Below, in pieces: positions 48,022 to 59,827 of a stretch of DNA of 64,000 nucleotides. The notes below the pieces were generated by a model. That model searched no databases, was not told the DNA's origin, and was given only the letters and a program-made list of their open reading frames with translations. Both the position numbers and the translations under genes were made by a program. The stretch's first letter is position 1. Each line of letters opens with the position of its first letter. This DNA is from Castanea sativa (taxonomy: Eukaryota > Streptophyta > Magnoliopsida > Fagales > Fagaceae). Location: NCBI RefSeq assembly GCF_040712315.1, contig NC_134023.1, positions 70,649,889-70,713,888 of the forward strand. The letters are read 5' to 3'.

Positions 48022-48415
48022 CCTGACGACCCCTTGGTACCAAACGACTCATTGATATGTGACGACCGTCAGGGCGGAACGTGTTGCATAGTGTCAGGGA
48101 AGGTACTTGACGACCGCTGGGTCCCTGACAACCTCTTGGTACTAAACGACCCATTGATATGTGACGACTGTCAAGATGGAATGTGTCGCAGGGTGTTAAG
48201 GAAGGTACTTGACGATCGCTAGGTCCCTGACGACCTTTTAGTACCAGACGACCGCTCGGTCCTTGACGTCCCATTGATACATGGCGATTGTCAAGGTAAA
48301 ACGTGTCGCGCGGCGTCAAGAAGGTACCTGACGACTGCTAGGTCCCTGACAACCTTTTGGTACATGACGACCCATTGATACATAACAACCGTCAGAGCAG
48401 AACATGTCGCACTCC
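48022..48415. repeat. 102-bp tandem repeat array, second part
   Basis: Continuation of the array at 45480-45982 after the insertion: about four units, more diverged, again open in a frame on each strand because of the 102-bp period. Confidence 0.8.
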
Positions 48416-48430
48416 CTTTGTGACCGGCGA

Positions 48431-51400
48431 TATTTTTGGTGACCAAAGATTCTTTTGGTAAGTTCATGATGCTTTGTTGATCGAAGACTCTAAGATGTTA
48501 GAAAAATTTTGTAGCTAGTGAAAATATTCCCTATCATAGTGGATTTTCAATGAGATTTGATTTTTAGAGTTATTTTTCCTTTAAAGATGTTTTTCATTGT
48601 TACCAAATCTTTATACTTTTTTAATGCTTTACGTCTTCATTGTGGTGAATTATAACTATGTTGCCTTCACTAAAATCTTACACTTTGTAAAAAAGACACC
48701 ACCCTTGTAAAAGAAGAAAACTCTCATGAGTCACGCCCCCTCCCCGGCTCTCCCCCCCACACCCCATTCCTTTTCCCCTTTCCTGGCCAGGCTAGCTAGG
48801 CTACCCTCTCTCATGTTCAGTTCAGAAATCATGCAATAGATAAATTCCCCATCTAAAGCTTCTTTAATGGCTTCTTTTCTAAACGTAACATTATAAAAAG
48901 CGGAAAGCTTAAATTAAAGTGGAATCAATTCCCATGCTTTTATTCACCCACTGCCCATGAATGTCTCCACCTCGAACTTCCTAGCTAACTAACTCAACAA
49001 CACTACTCAAGCACCCCAACTTATCTGTCTTGACTGGTTGTTCGTTGTTGCAAAAACTTTTATAATTCAAGTTTCCTGTAATTTCTTACAATTTACCTAA
49101 CAAATCCAATCTTTTTGTCAGTCTTTGTTTGCCCCACCTTAAGTGCTATGTCAGAGGAACTTGTTCCCAAGTTGGTTTTTCTTCTCCTAGGTCTGAAGGA
49201 CATCTTAACATATATAAAATATGATATCTTAGTTACAATGATAAATTGGAGGCCAAAACCGGCTGATAATCTTGGACTTCAGATTTATCCTTTAATTTCT
49301 ATAGGAAAAAAAAGAAAAAAGACTGGGATAAAAAGATACCGACAAAGTTTACTTTGATGAAAATTCTATTTGTGCAATCAAGCATACATTGTATTAATGT
49401 TCTTGTAAGCATTCTATGCCTCAACATGAAGATTTAAAAGTGGATGGACTTGAGCTCCTATATCTCATGTGCAATTGCTAGATTGATCACCTTCGTTTTT
49501 GCCCCATAGATATGTAAGTCCAAATGTTTTGTTTATTTTTAGGTCATTTTATTTTCTTGATGAATTAAATCCAAATATTTTGTACCATGAATGATCTCAA
49601 AAACTGCTGCCAAACCGAATCTGAGCCATTTGATCTTTGACATTCGAGGTGGAGCTTCTTTTTGGCTTTATTCGTGATTCTCCATATTGAGCTAGCTCAG
49701 CTTTCTCACAAGGCTGACCTATACTCTAATTTTGCTCTCCTCACTCTTGGCTTTCCATGTCAAACCTAAACCCTTTTTCTTTTTCTTTTTCTCTTCTACT
49801 TTTATTTTTTTAATTCAATTTCAACCATTTCTGAGATCTAGACATTTAAAAGAGAGCCTAATAAAATGCATTTGAGACCATGAAGGCCCGCTAGAGCATA
49901 TAATCTGAATTGAAGGTGGTCAAGGGGTCACTTTCTCAAAAGAATTTTACGTGAATTTTTTTTTTTGTAAAAGAAGTGTAAATTAACTTTGTTTAAAAGG
50001 AATAGTTCTGTAAAGATGATAAATTTGCAAGTGGCAAAGAGGAAAAAAAAAAAAGGTATATTATGAGCTGCCCTTTTATCTCTCTCAGCTCCCCCAACCC
50101 CAATGAAAATGTTAAAAAAAATGAAAAAAAGATGTGTGTGTGTGTGTGGCTTGTGAAATACAAAAGCAAAATTTTGTAGGAAAGAACCCACTTATTGTAG
50201 CGAAATAATCCTCAAAGACTCAAAAAATTTTGCTTAGGTCCTTTCCCAAGTCCCAAATGCCCTTTAACGTGCAAAAACTAATTTTGGGATAAAGGATATC
50301 TTTCTTATTTTCCTTCAAAATTTAGCTTTAAACGCTGAAGCAAACATGACGTTCATCCGCATAAGCTGCACCAAAGATTATGGTCCAAAATTGCCCTCCC
50401 TTTCCTCCATCCTTTCATGCTCTCAAGTCTCAACAACTATATTAAAAGCAGTGATTCTAAGGATGTCGTGTAAAGATTTCTAACTAATTAATCATCAAAA
50501 GCCCCTCAAAAATAATAATAATAATAATCATCAATAGCCAAAAAACACAATTTAAACATTTATTTATTAGTTAGTTGAAACACATCAATCACAATCATTG
50601 TCACATTAATTTCTAAATTTTATATAGTAAAATTTATAATATTTTTTACAATTCTCATTGCCAGCTTTAAGAAATTGAGCATCTCAATTGCACATGACAT
50701 AAACAACCATTGAAAAAGAAGGTAGTACAAACTAATGAATTACTAATCAAAAAATGTGTTAAAAAATTATTTATTATATGGTGGAAAGATATTGATTATA
50801 TTCATTTTCACATCTAGTTTTTAAGTTGTTTGTAGTAAGATTGTAATAATTTGATATTGCTAAGAATACAACTTTTTTACAACAAAATTTAGATTGAAAA
50901 CTCTTATTACATATCATTTAAGCGTAGTATTGACATTACTATTTATTTATTTTTACCATTACCAATTTACCGCATATACAAGCTTTGTAGTTTTATTCTT
51001 TTAGTAGTATTATTTAATTTGTTGATGTTTAAGATCTTAATTAACGCCGAAAATAACTGAGGTGGGGCTCAGTTGGGGACAGTAAGTCAGTAAGATGTGT
51101 ATGTAATCAGCAGGACATGATTGTACATGTCAATATCGATCCTAATCCTCTTAGGATGATGAGCATAATTATTCAGAAGAACATTCTCTGACCTCTGCAG
51201 AAGAACCCAAATTACGAGGAGAGAAAAAGATAAAGGTGATTGGTAATGGTAAAGAAGGGAAGCAGAAGCAAATTCCAATTTATATTACCAGTACCAAAGT
51301 AAAAAGCCATCCGTGTCTCTGTGTCCCTACATGCGCGCCGCTGTTTGCAGTGGTGGTGCCGGTCATCCATGCATATGTATTATATGTTAGCTAGCTAGTT

Positions 51401-51955
51401 AGCTACTACTCTTTCTCTGCCCTTTATCACCACACTACTGATATAAAGCGCGTAGAATATATGCTCTCTATGCATTCATGCATTATATAAAGTTTCCCTG
51501 GTGTAATATTCATCCTTGGAATGCTTTATAAAGTTACTCATTAAGTTTTCATTTTGCAATTACATAGTTAATTAATCATTATAATCATGATAAGAAACTG
51601 TGTATAAGCAAGAGCCTTGATTCTTTCATACACTTTATTGCACTAGTTTATATGCATTTTATTTCATGCTCTAAACATGAACATCAATAAATAAATAAAA
51701 AATAGTAAATATCATGCATGGAATTATAAACTTGTATACAGATTATATATCAACGGTGTGAGAGGACAAAAACCGTACAATCAAATTAAATAAAAATTTT
51801 CAATTTAAGATAGAATAATAGAAATTGAAGAAGAAATAACAGACAACACACGAGAATTTTAGGTGATTTGTCCACACAATGTACATCCACAAACAAGAGT
51901 CAAAGGCTGCATTTTTTTCATTCATATTTCTTGATAATTTTGATTGTGCACCAAG
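48431..51955. other. Intergenic, no gene recognised
   Basis: Poly-pyrimidine patch at 48725-48785, (GT)n at about 50133-50149, otherwise AT-rich. No coding frame with family features. Confidence 0.5.
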
Positions 51956-52552
51956 GAAGTTAATACCATATTGGAGGTTGTACCGGTTTGGCCAACGGTA
52001 CGTTATATTTTGGGTACCGGTGAATACCGGTGTACCGTTTCGAGTTTACCGCTATTTTATACATATATGTATATATATTATATATATATACACACACACA
52101 CACACAAAATCTCTAGAACCGTGTTTATAAGCATATAATATTTCATTTATATTATAGTAAATATAAAAGTTTATCATAAAACATTACCTCAATTTAGAAC
52201 AAATTATTCATAATTTTAGACTTTAGCATCAATTAAAAGAAAAAAAAACACAATTTAAAAAATAGAAAGCTTAATTGTTCATTGCATACTAAGAAAACAA
52301 ATAATACTAATAAGTTAATGTAAATAAATTACCATTATGTCCTTACAAAAATTCAAAAATTACAAAACTAAAAAAAAAAGTTTTTTTGTACCGTCCAGTA
52401 CACTTGGTACTGGCCGGTATTGCCCGAAATTGGCCGGTATTGCCCGAAATTGGCCGGTATGTCTGGTACATGACCGATACGGCCGGTATTTAAACTAGTA
52501 CAAAATGTTATCGTTTCGATACCGGTATACGTACTGGTACGGTATTGACTTC
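51956..52552. mobile_element. CCGGTA-rich inverted-repeat element, hAT-like relative
   Basis: Ends GAAGTTAATACC and (minus strand) GAAGTCAATACC are inverted. Subterminal zones are packed with ACCGGT/GGCCGGTAT motifs, including a 22-bp direct repeat at about 52420-52465, around an AT-rich core with a (TA)n(CA)n tract. The layout matches 29436-30624. No TSD could be identified, so the exact ends are uncertain. Confidence 0.5.
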
Positions 52553-53389
52553 ACTGTTATGCACACAGCTTTCTCTATATATATAAATTTTTACATTGAT
52601 TTTGAAATAATTTAAATTGAGAAAAACTCTCATGCTTTAATAATCGAAAAATCAAAATTAATTTTACCATTTGTAACATTTTTTGTACTTGATTGCATAA
52701 TTCTTGACATTGATTTGGCTTTCATTGGCATACATAAAAGGTAAACACTTTCCTAAATCTTCATTCTAATCTTTTCTTTAAGCTAGGGTTATATGTAAAG
52801 TAAATAAACCTTATATCAATTTGTAAAGACAAACATTTTAATGACGAAATAAGATGCTCCTCTATCAAATTGTTTGGAAACAATGTAGCTTTGCATGGAT
52901 GCCCTCATTCTCATAGCACCTTAAAGTTAAACATAGGCCTTGTATGGTTCACACTTCCAAAGTGCGCGTGGAGCAAAAACACAAAACTGGCCGGAACCGT
53001 CCACATGTAAAAGAAAAGCAAAAGAGAGAGCAGTCGGTTTCATCTTTAGCTTTATCTTTTGCCACTGCTTGCTTTGCTTCTTCTTTTTTTTTTCTGCCCT
53101 CAAAACAGTGTCTTTGCCTCTCTTTCTCTTTTCAAGTTTTACATTGCAGCATAGCCCTAAATACCCAAAACACCCTTCACCACACCTACACTATAATGAC
53201 TACACTATCACTTCAAAGCTAATTTGTCATCTTCTTCTCCTCACTCCCTATATATATACAAACAAAATCCACAAACCATTAATAAAACCTTCAAACTACA
53301 CCAAACTCTCATAGCTAGACACAGACAAACTCACAATTGAACAAAGACAACAAAAACAAAAGCAAAGCATAGTTCTAAATTAAGCAAAG
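52553..53389 (+). promoter_or_regulatory. Upstream region of the AAA-ATPase gene, with TATA box at 53249-53258
   Basis: TATATATATA at 53249-53258 lies about 130 bp before the ATG at 53390, after a pyrimidine-rich stretch (53070-53130, 53230-53247). The leader after it is A/C-rich (ACAAAGACAACAAAAAC), typical of plant 5'UTRs. Confidence 0.5.
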
Positions 53390-54940
53390 ATGGAGATATT
53401 GTCGCAAATGTGGTCGTTTTTGGGGCTTCTCACAGTCCTCCAAAACGTCTTGCCCACTCAGCTCCTCTCTCTCCTTCACTCCTTCTACGAGTCTCTCCAA
53501 GACTTCTTCTCCCCTTACTCTTACTTCGAAGTCCCAGAGTTCAACGGCTACTGCGGCGTCGACGTCAACGACCTCTACCGCCAAGTCAACCTCTACCTCA
53601 ACTCCGTCAACAACCCCTCCTCCGCCGCCACCTGCCGCCGCCTCACCCTCTCTCGCTCCAAGTCCTCCAACCGCATTTCCTTCACGGTCGCGCCCAACCA
53701 AACCGTTCACGACTCGTTCTCCAACCACACTCTCTCTTGGACTCACCATGTAGACACTGTTCAAGACTCTCTCGAAGAGAAGCGAAGCTTCACTCTCAAG
53801 CTCCCGAAGCGCCACCGCCACACCCTCCTCTCGCCTTACCTCGACCACGTGACCTCGCGTGCGGAAGAGTTCGAGCGAGTCTCGCGCGAGAGACGGCTCT
53901 TCACCAACAACGGCCACGGCTCCTACGAGTCCGGCTGGGTCTCCGTCCCTTTCCGCCACCCTTCCACGTTCGAAACTCTCGCTCTCGAGCCGGACCTCAA
54001 GAAGCAGATCACCGAGGACTTGACGGCGTTCGCGAACGGCAAAGAGTTTTATCACAGAGTTGGTCGTGCATGGAAACGTGGGTACTTGCTGCATGGTCCA
54101 CCCGGGTCCGGCAAGTCGAGCTTGATCGCAGCCATGGCGAACTATCTCTGCTACGACGTGTACGACTTGGAGCTAACGAAAGTGTCTGACAATTCTGAGC
54201 TGAGAGCATTGCTGATACAGACGACGAACAGGTCGATTATCGTGATAGAGGATATAGATTGCACGGTGGATCTGACGGTGGACAGAACGATCAAACCGAG
54301 GTCGACATTGATGAGGAAGAGGAAGGAGATGGTGGCGCGTGGCGAGCAGGAGGAGAGCGGGCGGGTGACATTGTCGGGGCTCTTGAATTTCACAGATGGG
54401 TTATGGTCTTGCTGCGGAGAAGAGAGGATCATAGTGTTCACCACCAATTACAGAGACAATGTGGACCCTGCATTGGTGAGGTGTGGAAGAATGGACGTGC
54501 ACGTCAGCCTCGGTACGTGCGGGATGCACGCATTCAAGGCATTGGTGAAGAACTACCTCGGTTTGGACTCGCACCCGGCGTTCGAGGTGGTGGAGAGTTG
54601 CCTGAGGTCTGGTGGGGCCCTCACGCCGGCTCAGGTTGGGGAGGTACTGCTGAGGAACAGAGGCGACGCTGACTTGGCGTTGAGAGACGTTGTGTCTGCA
54701 ATGCAGGCGAAGATATTGGGGTTGGGACATGGGGAGGGGATGGAGTGTGATGACGCCGCCGCCGCAGGGAGGTCGCCGGAGAGCGTGTTGATGGTGGGGT
54801 CGCCGGAGAGTTGGATGAAGAAGAGGAAGGAAAGTGGTGGGTGTGGTGGTGGTGGTGGGTCTACGTGGGAAAAGAAAGTGAAGTTCTTGGTGAGGCTTAG
54901 ATCTTTGACCAAATCTGATTCTGGAAGAAGGGGTGTATGA
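53390..54940 (+). CDS. AAA-ATPase, plant BCS1-like clade (At5g57480/At4g25835-like)
   Basis: 516 aa, single exon, a normal length for this plant family. Residues 7-21 form a hydrophobic N-terminal anchor (MWSFLGLLTVLQNVL), followed by the AAA-associated N-domain (about 25-150, with EEKRSFTLKLPK at 129-140). The AAA core has Walker A GPPGSGKS (236-243), Walker B IIVIEDID (283-290), sensor FTTN (350-353) and DPALVRCGRMD (359-369) with arginine-finger candidates R364 and R367; many relatives have Pro where Cys365 stands. The tail is Gly-rich (GGCGGGGG) and basic. Relatives are membrane-bound ATPases of ER or mitochondria, several induced by stress or pathogens; the substrate is unknown. The frame is far richer in G+C than its surroundings, explaining long shadow frames on both strands. 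Frame intact. Confidence 0.95.
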   Translation: MEILSQMWSFLGLLTVLQNVLPTQLLSLLHSFYESLQDFFSPYSYFEVPEFNGYCGVDVNDLYRQVNLYLNSVNNPSSAATCRRLTLSRSKSSNRISFTVAPNQTVHDSFSNHTLSWTHHVDTVQDSLEEKRSFTLKLPKRHRHTLLSPYLDHVTSRAEEFERVSRERRLFTNNGHGSYESGWVSVPFRHPSTFETLALEPDLKKQITEDLTAFANGKEFYHRVGRAWKRGYLLHGPPGSGKSSLIAAMANYLCYDVYDLELTKVSDNSELRALLIQTTNRSIIVIEDIDCTVDLTVDRTIKPRSTLMRKRKEMVARGEQEESGRVTLSGLLNFTDGLWSCCGEERIIVFTTNYRDNVDPALVRCGRMDVHVSLGTCGMHAFKALVKNYLGLDSHPAFEVVESCLRSGGALTPAQVGEVLLRNRGDADLALRDVVSAMQAKILGLGHGEGMECDDAAAAGRSPESVLMVGSPESWMKKRKESGGCGGGGGSTWEKKVKFLVRLRSLTKSDSGRRGV

Positions 54941-56144
54941 CTAATGACTATGAACGAGTCTTTTGAGATATGGACTCTACATAAAGTCTAACGTGACATG
55001 ATATATATTATAGATGTTTGATGTGTATCATATCGTATCATCTCCTTGATGGAGCAATTTTTGGGTTTTTTCTTTTTTTTAGACTTTTGAGGTAGTACTT
55101 GTTTGGTGTAAAAATGTTTAATTTCAACTGTGTTTATGATGTACCTGTTGCAACTTAATAACAATTTCTTTTCTATCAATTACTTCACCTAACCATATCA
55201 TTTTGCATTTCAAAGGGTTTGGTGAATTTGGCTATATACATGTACGAGTCATTTGTGCAATAAATTCTACACTTTTTTTGACCTTTTTGATAACGTGGGT
55301 TTGAATTGAATTTATTGAAATCGGATCCTTTGGGCATAAGATCATTCCATCCACACATTACACCCAAATTATTTTTTTGATAATTTTGTTTAATTGGGGT
55401 TATAATTATCTTGAGCTTTTTGTTGTAGAAATTTTAATTTTGCTTGATTTTGGTATTGGACGTTTGTTGCAAAGCAAATGGTAAATAGTATGAACTTCCT
55501 ATATTTTTTTGGGAGGATGTTTGGTAATACTATTTTTGCTTGGTTTTACTATTACAGATAAATAAAATAATAATAAAGGAATATTTATATGGAGTAGAGA
55601 AAGAATAAAGCATAAAGATTAAAGGGTAGGACGTGAGATGTATTTTAAAAGTCTAGGGAACTTAAAAAAAAAAAAAAAAGGTGACTTTTCTTTCAAAATT
55701 TATCTAAACTTTATAAACCATATGTGAAAGCTCTTAGAATTGAAATTATGGAACTCATCTTCCATTATTCTTGTTCATAATTTACTTAAATCGTATAATA
55801 AACAATGATTTATAAGATTCTAAGCTATCTTACAAATCTTGGAGGTGACTTAGTAACTTGTAATCTTATTCTCATTAAAGTTCATCCATTCATTAAAAAG
55901 AAGGAAATTTTTGAATAATTTATAGACACAGTTCTTGAAAATAAACTTGTAAAGTTGCTTATCAATATCATTAAAAAAAAATATAAAAATTTGTTGATGC
56001 ATGTATCTGTTAATAAATAGATATATCTATACCAAAGAGTCATAACCCTATCCAAAGGATATAACTCATTGCAAAATAAATTTAATGTTTTATATATGAA
56101 GCAACATACCAATCACCAAATGCGGTTATATTTTATATATTATG
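54941..56144. other. 3' flank of the AAA-ATPase gene and intergenic DNA
   Basis: AT-rich with poly-A runs. No gene recognised. Confidence 0.5.
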
Positions 56145-56148
56145 GTGC

Positions 56149-56252
56149 ACCATATTATAGTTTGATCACCCATCAAAATCAATGACAATATACCATATTA
56201 TAGTGTGATCACTCATCAAGAACAACAAAGATATACCATATAATAGTGTGAT
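56149..56252 (+). repeat. 43-bp tandem repeat, two and a half units
   Basis: Units start ACCATATTATAGT and contain GTGATCACTCATCA. The third unit is cut by the hAT-like element and resumes at 57031. Confidence 0.65.
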
Positions 56253-57030
56253 TAAGGGTTGACAATAAACCAGATAAGGCCGGCCTATCCCATTTTTACT
56301 TGGCCCATAGGCACAATGGGCTAGATATAGCGACTTGTTAACTAGTTAATGGGCCAGGTTGGATTGGGTAGAAAAAGAAAACTCAAGTTCATGACCTTAC
56401 CCATGGGCAATGCCCATTTTGTTTTTAGCTAGCTGGGTTATTGTGTTGAGCCTAATAGGCTACTCATGAGCTTATGTTAGCATCTTATTTTAGTATTTTT
56501 TTTTAATATAATAAGGCAAGAATCAATCTATTACTTTTAAATGAAAGAATTAAAAATTAAAAAACTTATTTAAATTTTTTTTACAATAAAATCTATTTAA
56601 TTTTTTGTTTTGATGATGGAAACCTATTTAATTTTTTTATTAAGGCTTTAAATGGTTTTTTATTTTCTTATCTTTTAATAATTAAAAAAAATGTCAAATG
56701 ATTAATTTAAAGTTGCTAGATTACTATAAAAATATATAGTTAGTAAACTAAGTTTAGCACAATCATTTTAAGTATTTTAGTAGTTAAGGGAGTAATCTTA
56801 AGAAATTCCTCCATAATGTGTTAAAATCAATTCTTCATATTCTTCCTATATTTTTTTATTATGAATTTTGAGTTATCAAATTGGGAAATGGCTTGGGCCT
56901 ATAACTTGACTCACCAGGTTAGTGGGCTACTTATGGGTCTCAATAACAACAAGCCGAGCCGCCAATTACCCTGGTGGGCCTTTGGGCTACTGGATCGAGC
57001 CTTAAGCAAGGGGCTATTTGGTAACCCTTA
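56253..57030. mobile_element. Non-autonomous hAT-like element with 8-bp TSD
   Basis: 778 bp, bounded by TAAGGGTT and (minus strand) TAAGGGTT, with exact 8-bp duplications AGTGTGAT at 56245-56252 and 57031-57038. The flanking 43-bp repeat supplies the empty-site sequence, which confirms the insertion. Internal ends are rich in GGGCC/GGCCCA-type motifs with an AT-rich middle. No transposase. Confidence 0.85.
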
Positions 57031-57038
57031 AGTGTGAT

Positions 57039-57864
57039 CATCCATCATGACCATAAACAGACCAAAATAAAGATTTAAGCAAAGAAATAGGTAATAAAGA
57101 GTCAGAGAGACCGAAGCTACCTCAACACACTCTTCAAACTTTATCCCTTGCTAAATCAATCTGATGGTCTCCTAAGGTCTATAGCGTTGCTACTCTGATC
57201 TAATACTTCATATTTGTTCACCAAATTATATCGGAACTCCAAAATAGATGCACTAATCGCAACATCCAATTGATCTTGGAACTCCTCCGACGCTAATTAA
57301 GATGGGAGGCTTGCATGGGAAGATGAATCAGCGCACTACTGAATATTTGTGTGTGAGAGATTATTGAAAATCGTATAATAAAATGCATTTCATCACTATA
57401 GTGTTTTGCAAAATTTTGAACAATAATGCAAAGAGAAAGTTTGTTGATTGCAATTTTTGTCACAATCCTGTGTGGCTAATTGTGAGTAGTAAAAAAAAAG
57501 TGTTAAGTTTATATGAAAGTGATAAATAAATACTCTGCAATATGTCACATCAAAATAATAGTCAAAGTTGTGGTTCTAAATTCTTAATAGAACTCTAGTG
57601 CAAAATTAAGGGAGTTGTTTGGTAACGTTGTTCTAGTAACGTTATTTGTATTTTTTTTGAAAAATGTGTAGGCGAAAAAGTGTGTAAAAATACGTGTAAT
57701 GTTCTTTAAAAACTGAAAACATTTGTTAAACACATGTACCAAACGGCCTGGCTTTATTTATTCTTTGTGTGTGTGTGTGTGTGATTCCTCGTAACTATGC
57801 TTGTCAACAATGTTTTAGGATGTGGGTGCTCAAGTCTCATGAATTCACCCAAATATTTATGTGA
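57039..57864. other. Intergenic, no gene recognised
   Basis: (GT)n at about 57766-57782. Otherwise featureless. Confidence 0.45.
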
Positions 57865-59195
57865 TAACTTTAAAAGTTATAAAACATCATTTATCCACTC
57901 TTTTTAGGATGTCCATTCTCTTTAGTCTTTGATTAGTAATCTATGATTTGAACATATATAAAGAAAACATTGAAAGTAGACATGAACAGAACAAAGAACA
58001 ACGTTCATGTTTGGTAAAAACATGACACTGAAAAAATTGGACATAATATGATATCATTGATGTTTCCTAATTAAAACGCATTTAATAAATTTTCTTTAAT
58101 TAGTTTGTGATTATATGAGTAAAAAGGAACTCCTAATTAATGACTATTGATTCCATAGTGACAATCAAGAGATGCCCTCACTATAGTAATAAAAGACGGG
58201 TTTTCTTTGTAGCACAATGGCTTGAATACTTATGATAACTATCAATTTTCGGTTTTGAGAGCTAGCGAGAAGTAGGAAAGACGGGCTTACATTCTCATAT
58301 ATTCAATATTTCATTTTTTTTTTCATCCACTTTTACCAGTTAAAATGTGAATATTATTGCATCAATTATGGATATATATGAAATAGTTGATTTGAACGAG
58401 TGTGAAAAAAATAAAATAAGACCTATAAATAAATTTACAAATAATAATGAATTAATCAGCCGCAACAATGACTATTCAATACTGTACTAAGTAGAATGAA
58501 GCTACGTGATTACACCAATCAGAAGGATGAAGCTTATGCAGTTACACCAATCACGTTGCTTTAAAAGTTATAAACTTTCATTTCTCCTCTCTTTTAGGTA
58601 TATCCATCTCTTTAGTCCTTAATTAATTACGACTATTTGATTCAAACTTAAAGAAATATTGAAAGTCTACTTGAATATCGCTTATTGCTGAAACTAAAAA
58701 TACTATAGCAAAATAATTTTTAAATGTGTAAATAGTACCGTAAGACTCAGTTTTAAAATTGATTTTGTTAAATTTCATACTTGCGAGTCTCGTGAACAAT
58801 GCACGAGATCTACAGAAATAAAATGCAAACACGCAACACCAGGCCTAAAACACTATCCAAACTCACACTAAAAGTAGACTTGAACAGAACAAAGAACATT
58901 GTTCAATAATGTTTCCTAATTAAACCATGCGGTCAATAAATTTTCTTTGATTAGTTTTTCATTAAGAATTTTAATGACTAACCGAATAAAATATTGATTC
59001 TGTAGTGAAAAACTAGAGATGCCCTCACAGCGGTAATAAAAGACCGAACGTATTAAAAGAAATTTTACAAATAGAAAAGTAATTAATGATCAGCAATAAA
59101 CAATGACTATTCAATACCTTAATGTGAAGAATGAAGCTATGTGATTACACCAATCAGAAGGCTGAGGTTTATGTCATTACACCAATCAACTTGCT
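57865..59195 (+). repeat. Tandem duplication upstream of the 59-codon gene
   Basis: 57865-58556 and 58557-59195 match in order: TTAAAAGTTATAAA, then GAACAGAACAAAGAACA, GAGATGCCCTCAC, and GATTACACCAATCAGAAGG. Copy 2 has the MITE at 58663-58868 and lacks part of copy 1. The end lies about 200 bp before the TATA box at 59399. Confidence 0.75.
58663..58868 (-). mobile_element. Tourist-like MITE, copy 3, inverted and decayed
   Basis: Reverse-oriented relative of 12703-12971 and 26741-27019: 206 bp, ends AAGTCTACTTGAAT and (minus strand) GTGTGAGTTTGGAT, flanked by TGA (58660-58662) and TAA (58869-58871). Copy 1 of the tandem duplication shows the uninterrupted site (ATTGAAAGTAGAC). Confidence 0.7.
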
Positions 59196-59398
59196 AATGT
59201 GAGTATTGCATCAACATAAGCTGTGGTCAAAGCTAGCGCAGCCACAAACATCTTGGAAGAATATACAAACGCGCGTTGCAAGGACCTAGCCCACTCTACC
59301 GGGTCTTCTCCGCGCTCTCTAAGCATTGGACTCACTACCATGTTTCATAGTCTGTCACTGTTCCTCATTCTACAAGATAATGGACTTATTGGTATCAC

Positions 59399-59406
59399 TA
59401 TAAATA
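59399..59406 (+). promoter_or_regulatory. Likely TATA box of the 59-codon gene
   Basis: TATAAATA within ACTATAAATAGAG, 103 bp before the ATG at 59502. Confidence 0.6.
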
Positions 59407-59501
59407 GAGCATCTTAATTTCCTATTTTCTCATCCATTTCAAAATTCTGCTAAAGAATCCACAAGCCTCTTCACCTGATCAAAACTTTTCAAGTAAACAC
59501 A

Positions 59502-59681
59502 ATGGCTCTTTTCTCAGCCTTGTTCAAATGTTTCGTGCCCTCCTCATCGTCACAGGTCTCTGATGATGCCATGAAAGCAGACTCTTCAGAGAAACCCAAA
59601 GGCAAAGACAAATCAAAATCATCTGGAGTTCCCATTGTACTATCATACTTCCCAGTTAATTCTAACCTCTCCCGCTTGTAG
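59502..59681 (+). CDS. Small basic plant protein of 59 aa, unknown function
   Basis: Starts in a good plant context (ACACAATGGCT) and reads MALFSALFKCFVPSSSSQ, a charged middle rich in Lys, Ser and Asp (KPKGKDKSKSS), and a conserved-looking end IVLSYFPVNSNLSRL. TATA box upstream, clean stop, no introns needed. An N-terminal amphipathic/Cys region, a basic linker and a short C-terminal motif recall small stress-related plant proteins that I cannot name with confidence. No signal peptide cleavage site is evident. The organised core promoter and codon use argue for a real gene despite its length. Confidence 0.65.
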   Translation: MALFSALFKCFVPSSSSQVSDDAMKADSSEKPKGKDKSKSSGVPIVLSYFPVNSNLSRL

Positions 59682-59827
59682 TGATATATTATATGTGTGA
59701 CTACAAGTTGTTGAACTGGAAGATGGTATGGTTATTCCAATTTCCATGCAGTCTGCAGTATCTACAACTGTGTTTGAAACTAATTCCTGGGACTGGGAGC
59801 GCAGGAATATGTAAACTATGGCTTGGA

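Larger units (their letters stand above)
44685..48430 (-). mobile_element. 5' LTR of the gypsy element, with TATA box and interrupted tandem array
   Basis: On the minus strand the LTR ends GCATCA at 44685-44690. It holds a CTATATAAGCAC promoter box (about 44893-44904) and, further upstream in U3, a 102-bp tandem array (48415-48022 and 45982-45480). The outer boundary near 48430 is uncertain, as no TG start with matching TSD was found. An independent element is inserted at 45983-48021. Confidence 0.55.

Noticed and set aside
43682..48423. TGTGA at both 43682-43686 and 48419-48423 as a TSD of the gypsy element
   Set aside because: The base pair before the right copy is not the CA expected for an LTR end, so the five-base match may be chance.
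52940..53314. 124-codon frame before the AAA-ATPase
   Set aside because: It covers the pyrimidine-rich promoter and the TATA box, and its poly-Phe and simple composition are not protein-like.
53375..54094. Long minus-strand open frame (239 codons) opposite the AAA-ATPase, and a 259-codon plus-strand frame at 53410-54189
   Set aside because: Both are shadows of the G+C-rich ATPase coding frame: low-complexity Arg/Val/Glu or Arg/Pro/Leu composition with no domain.
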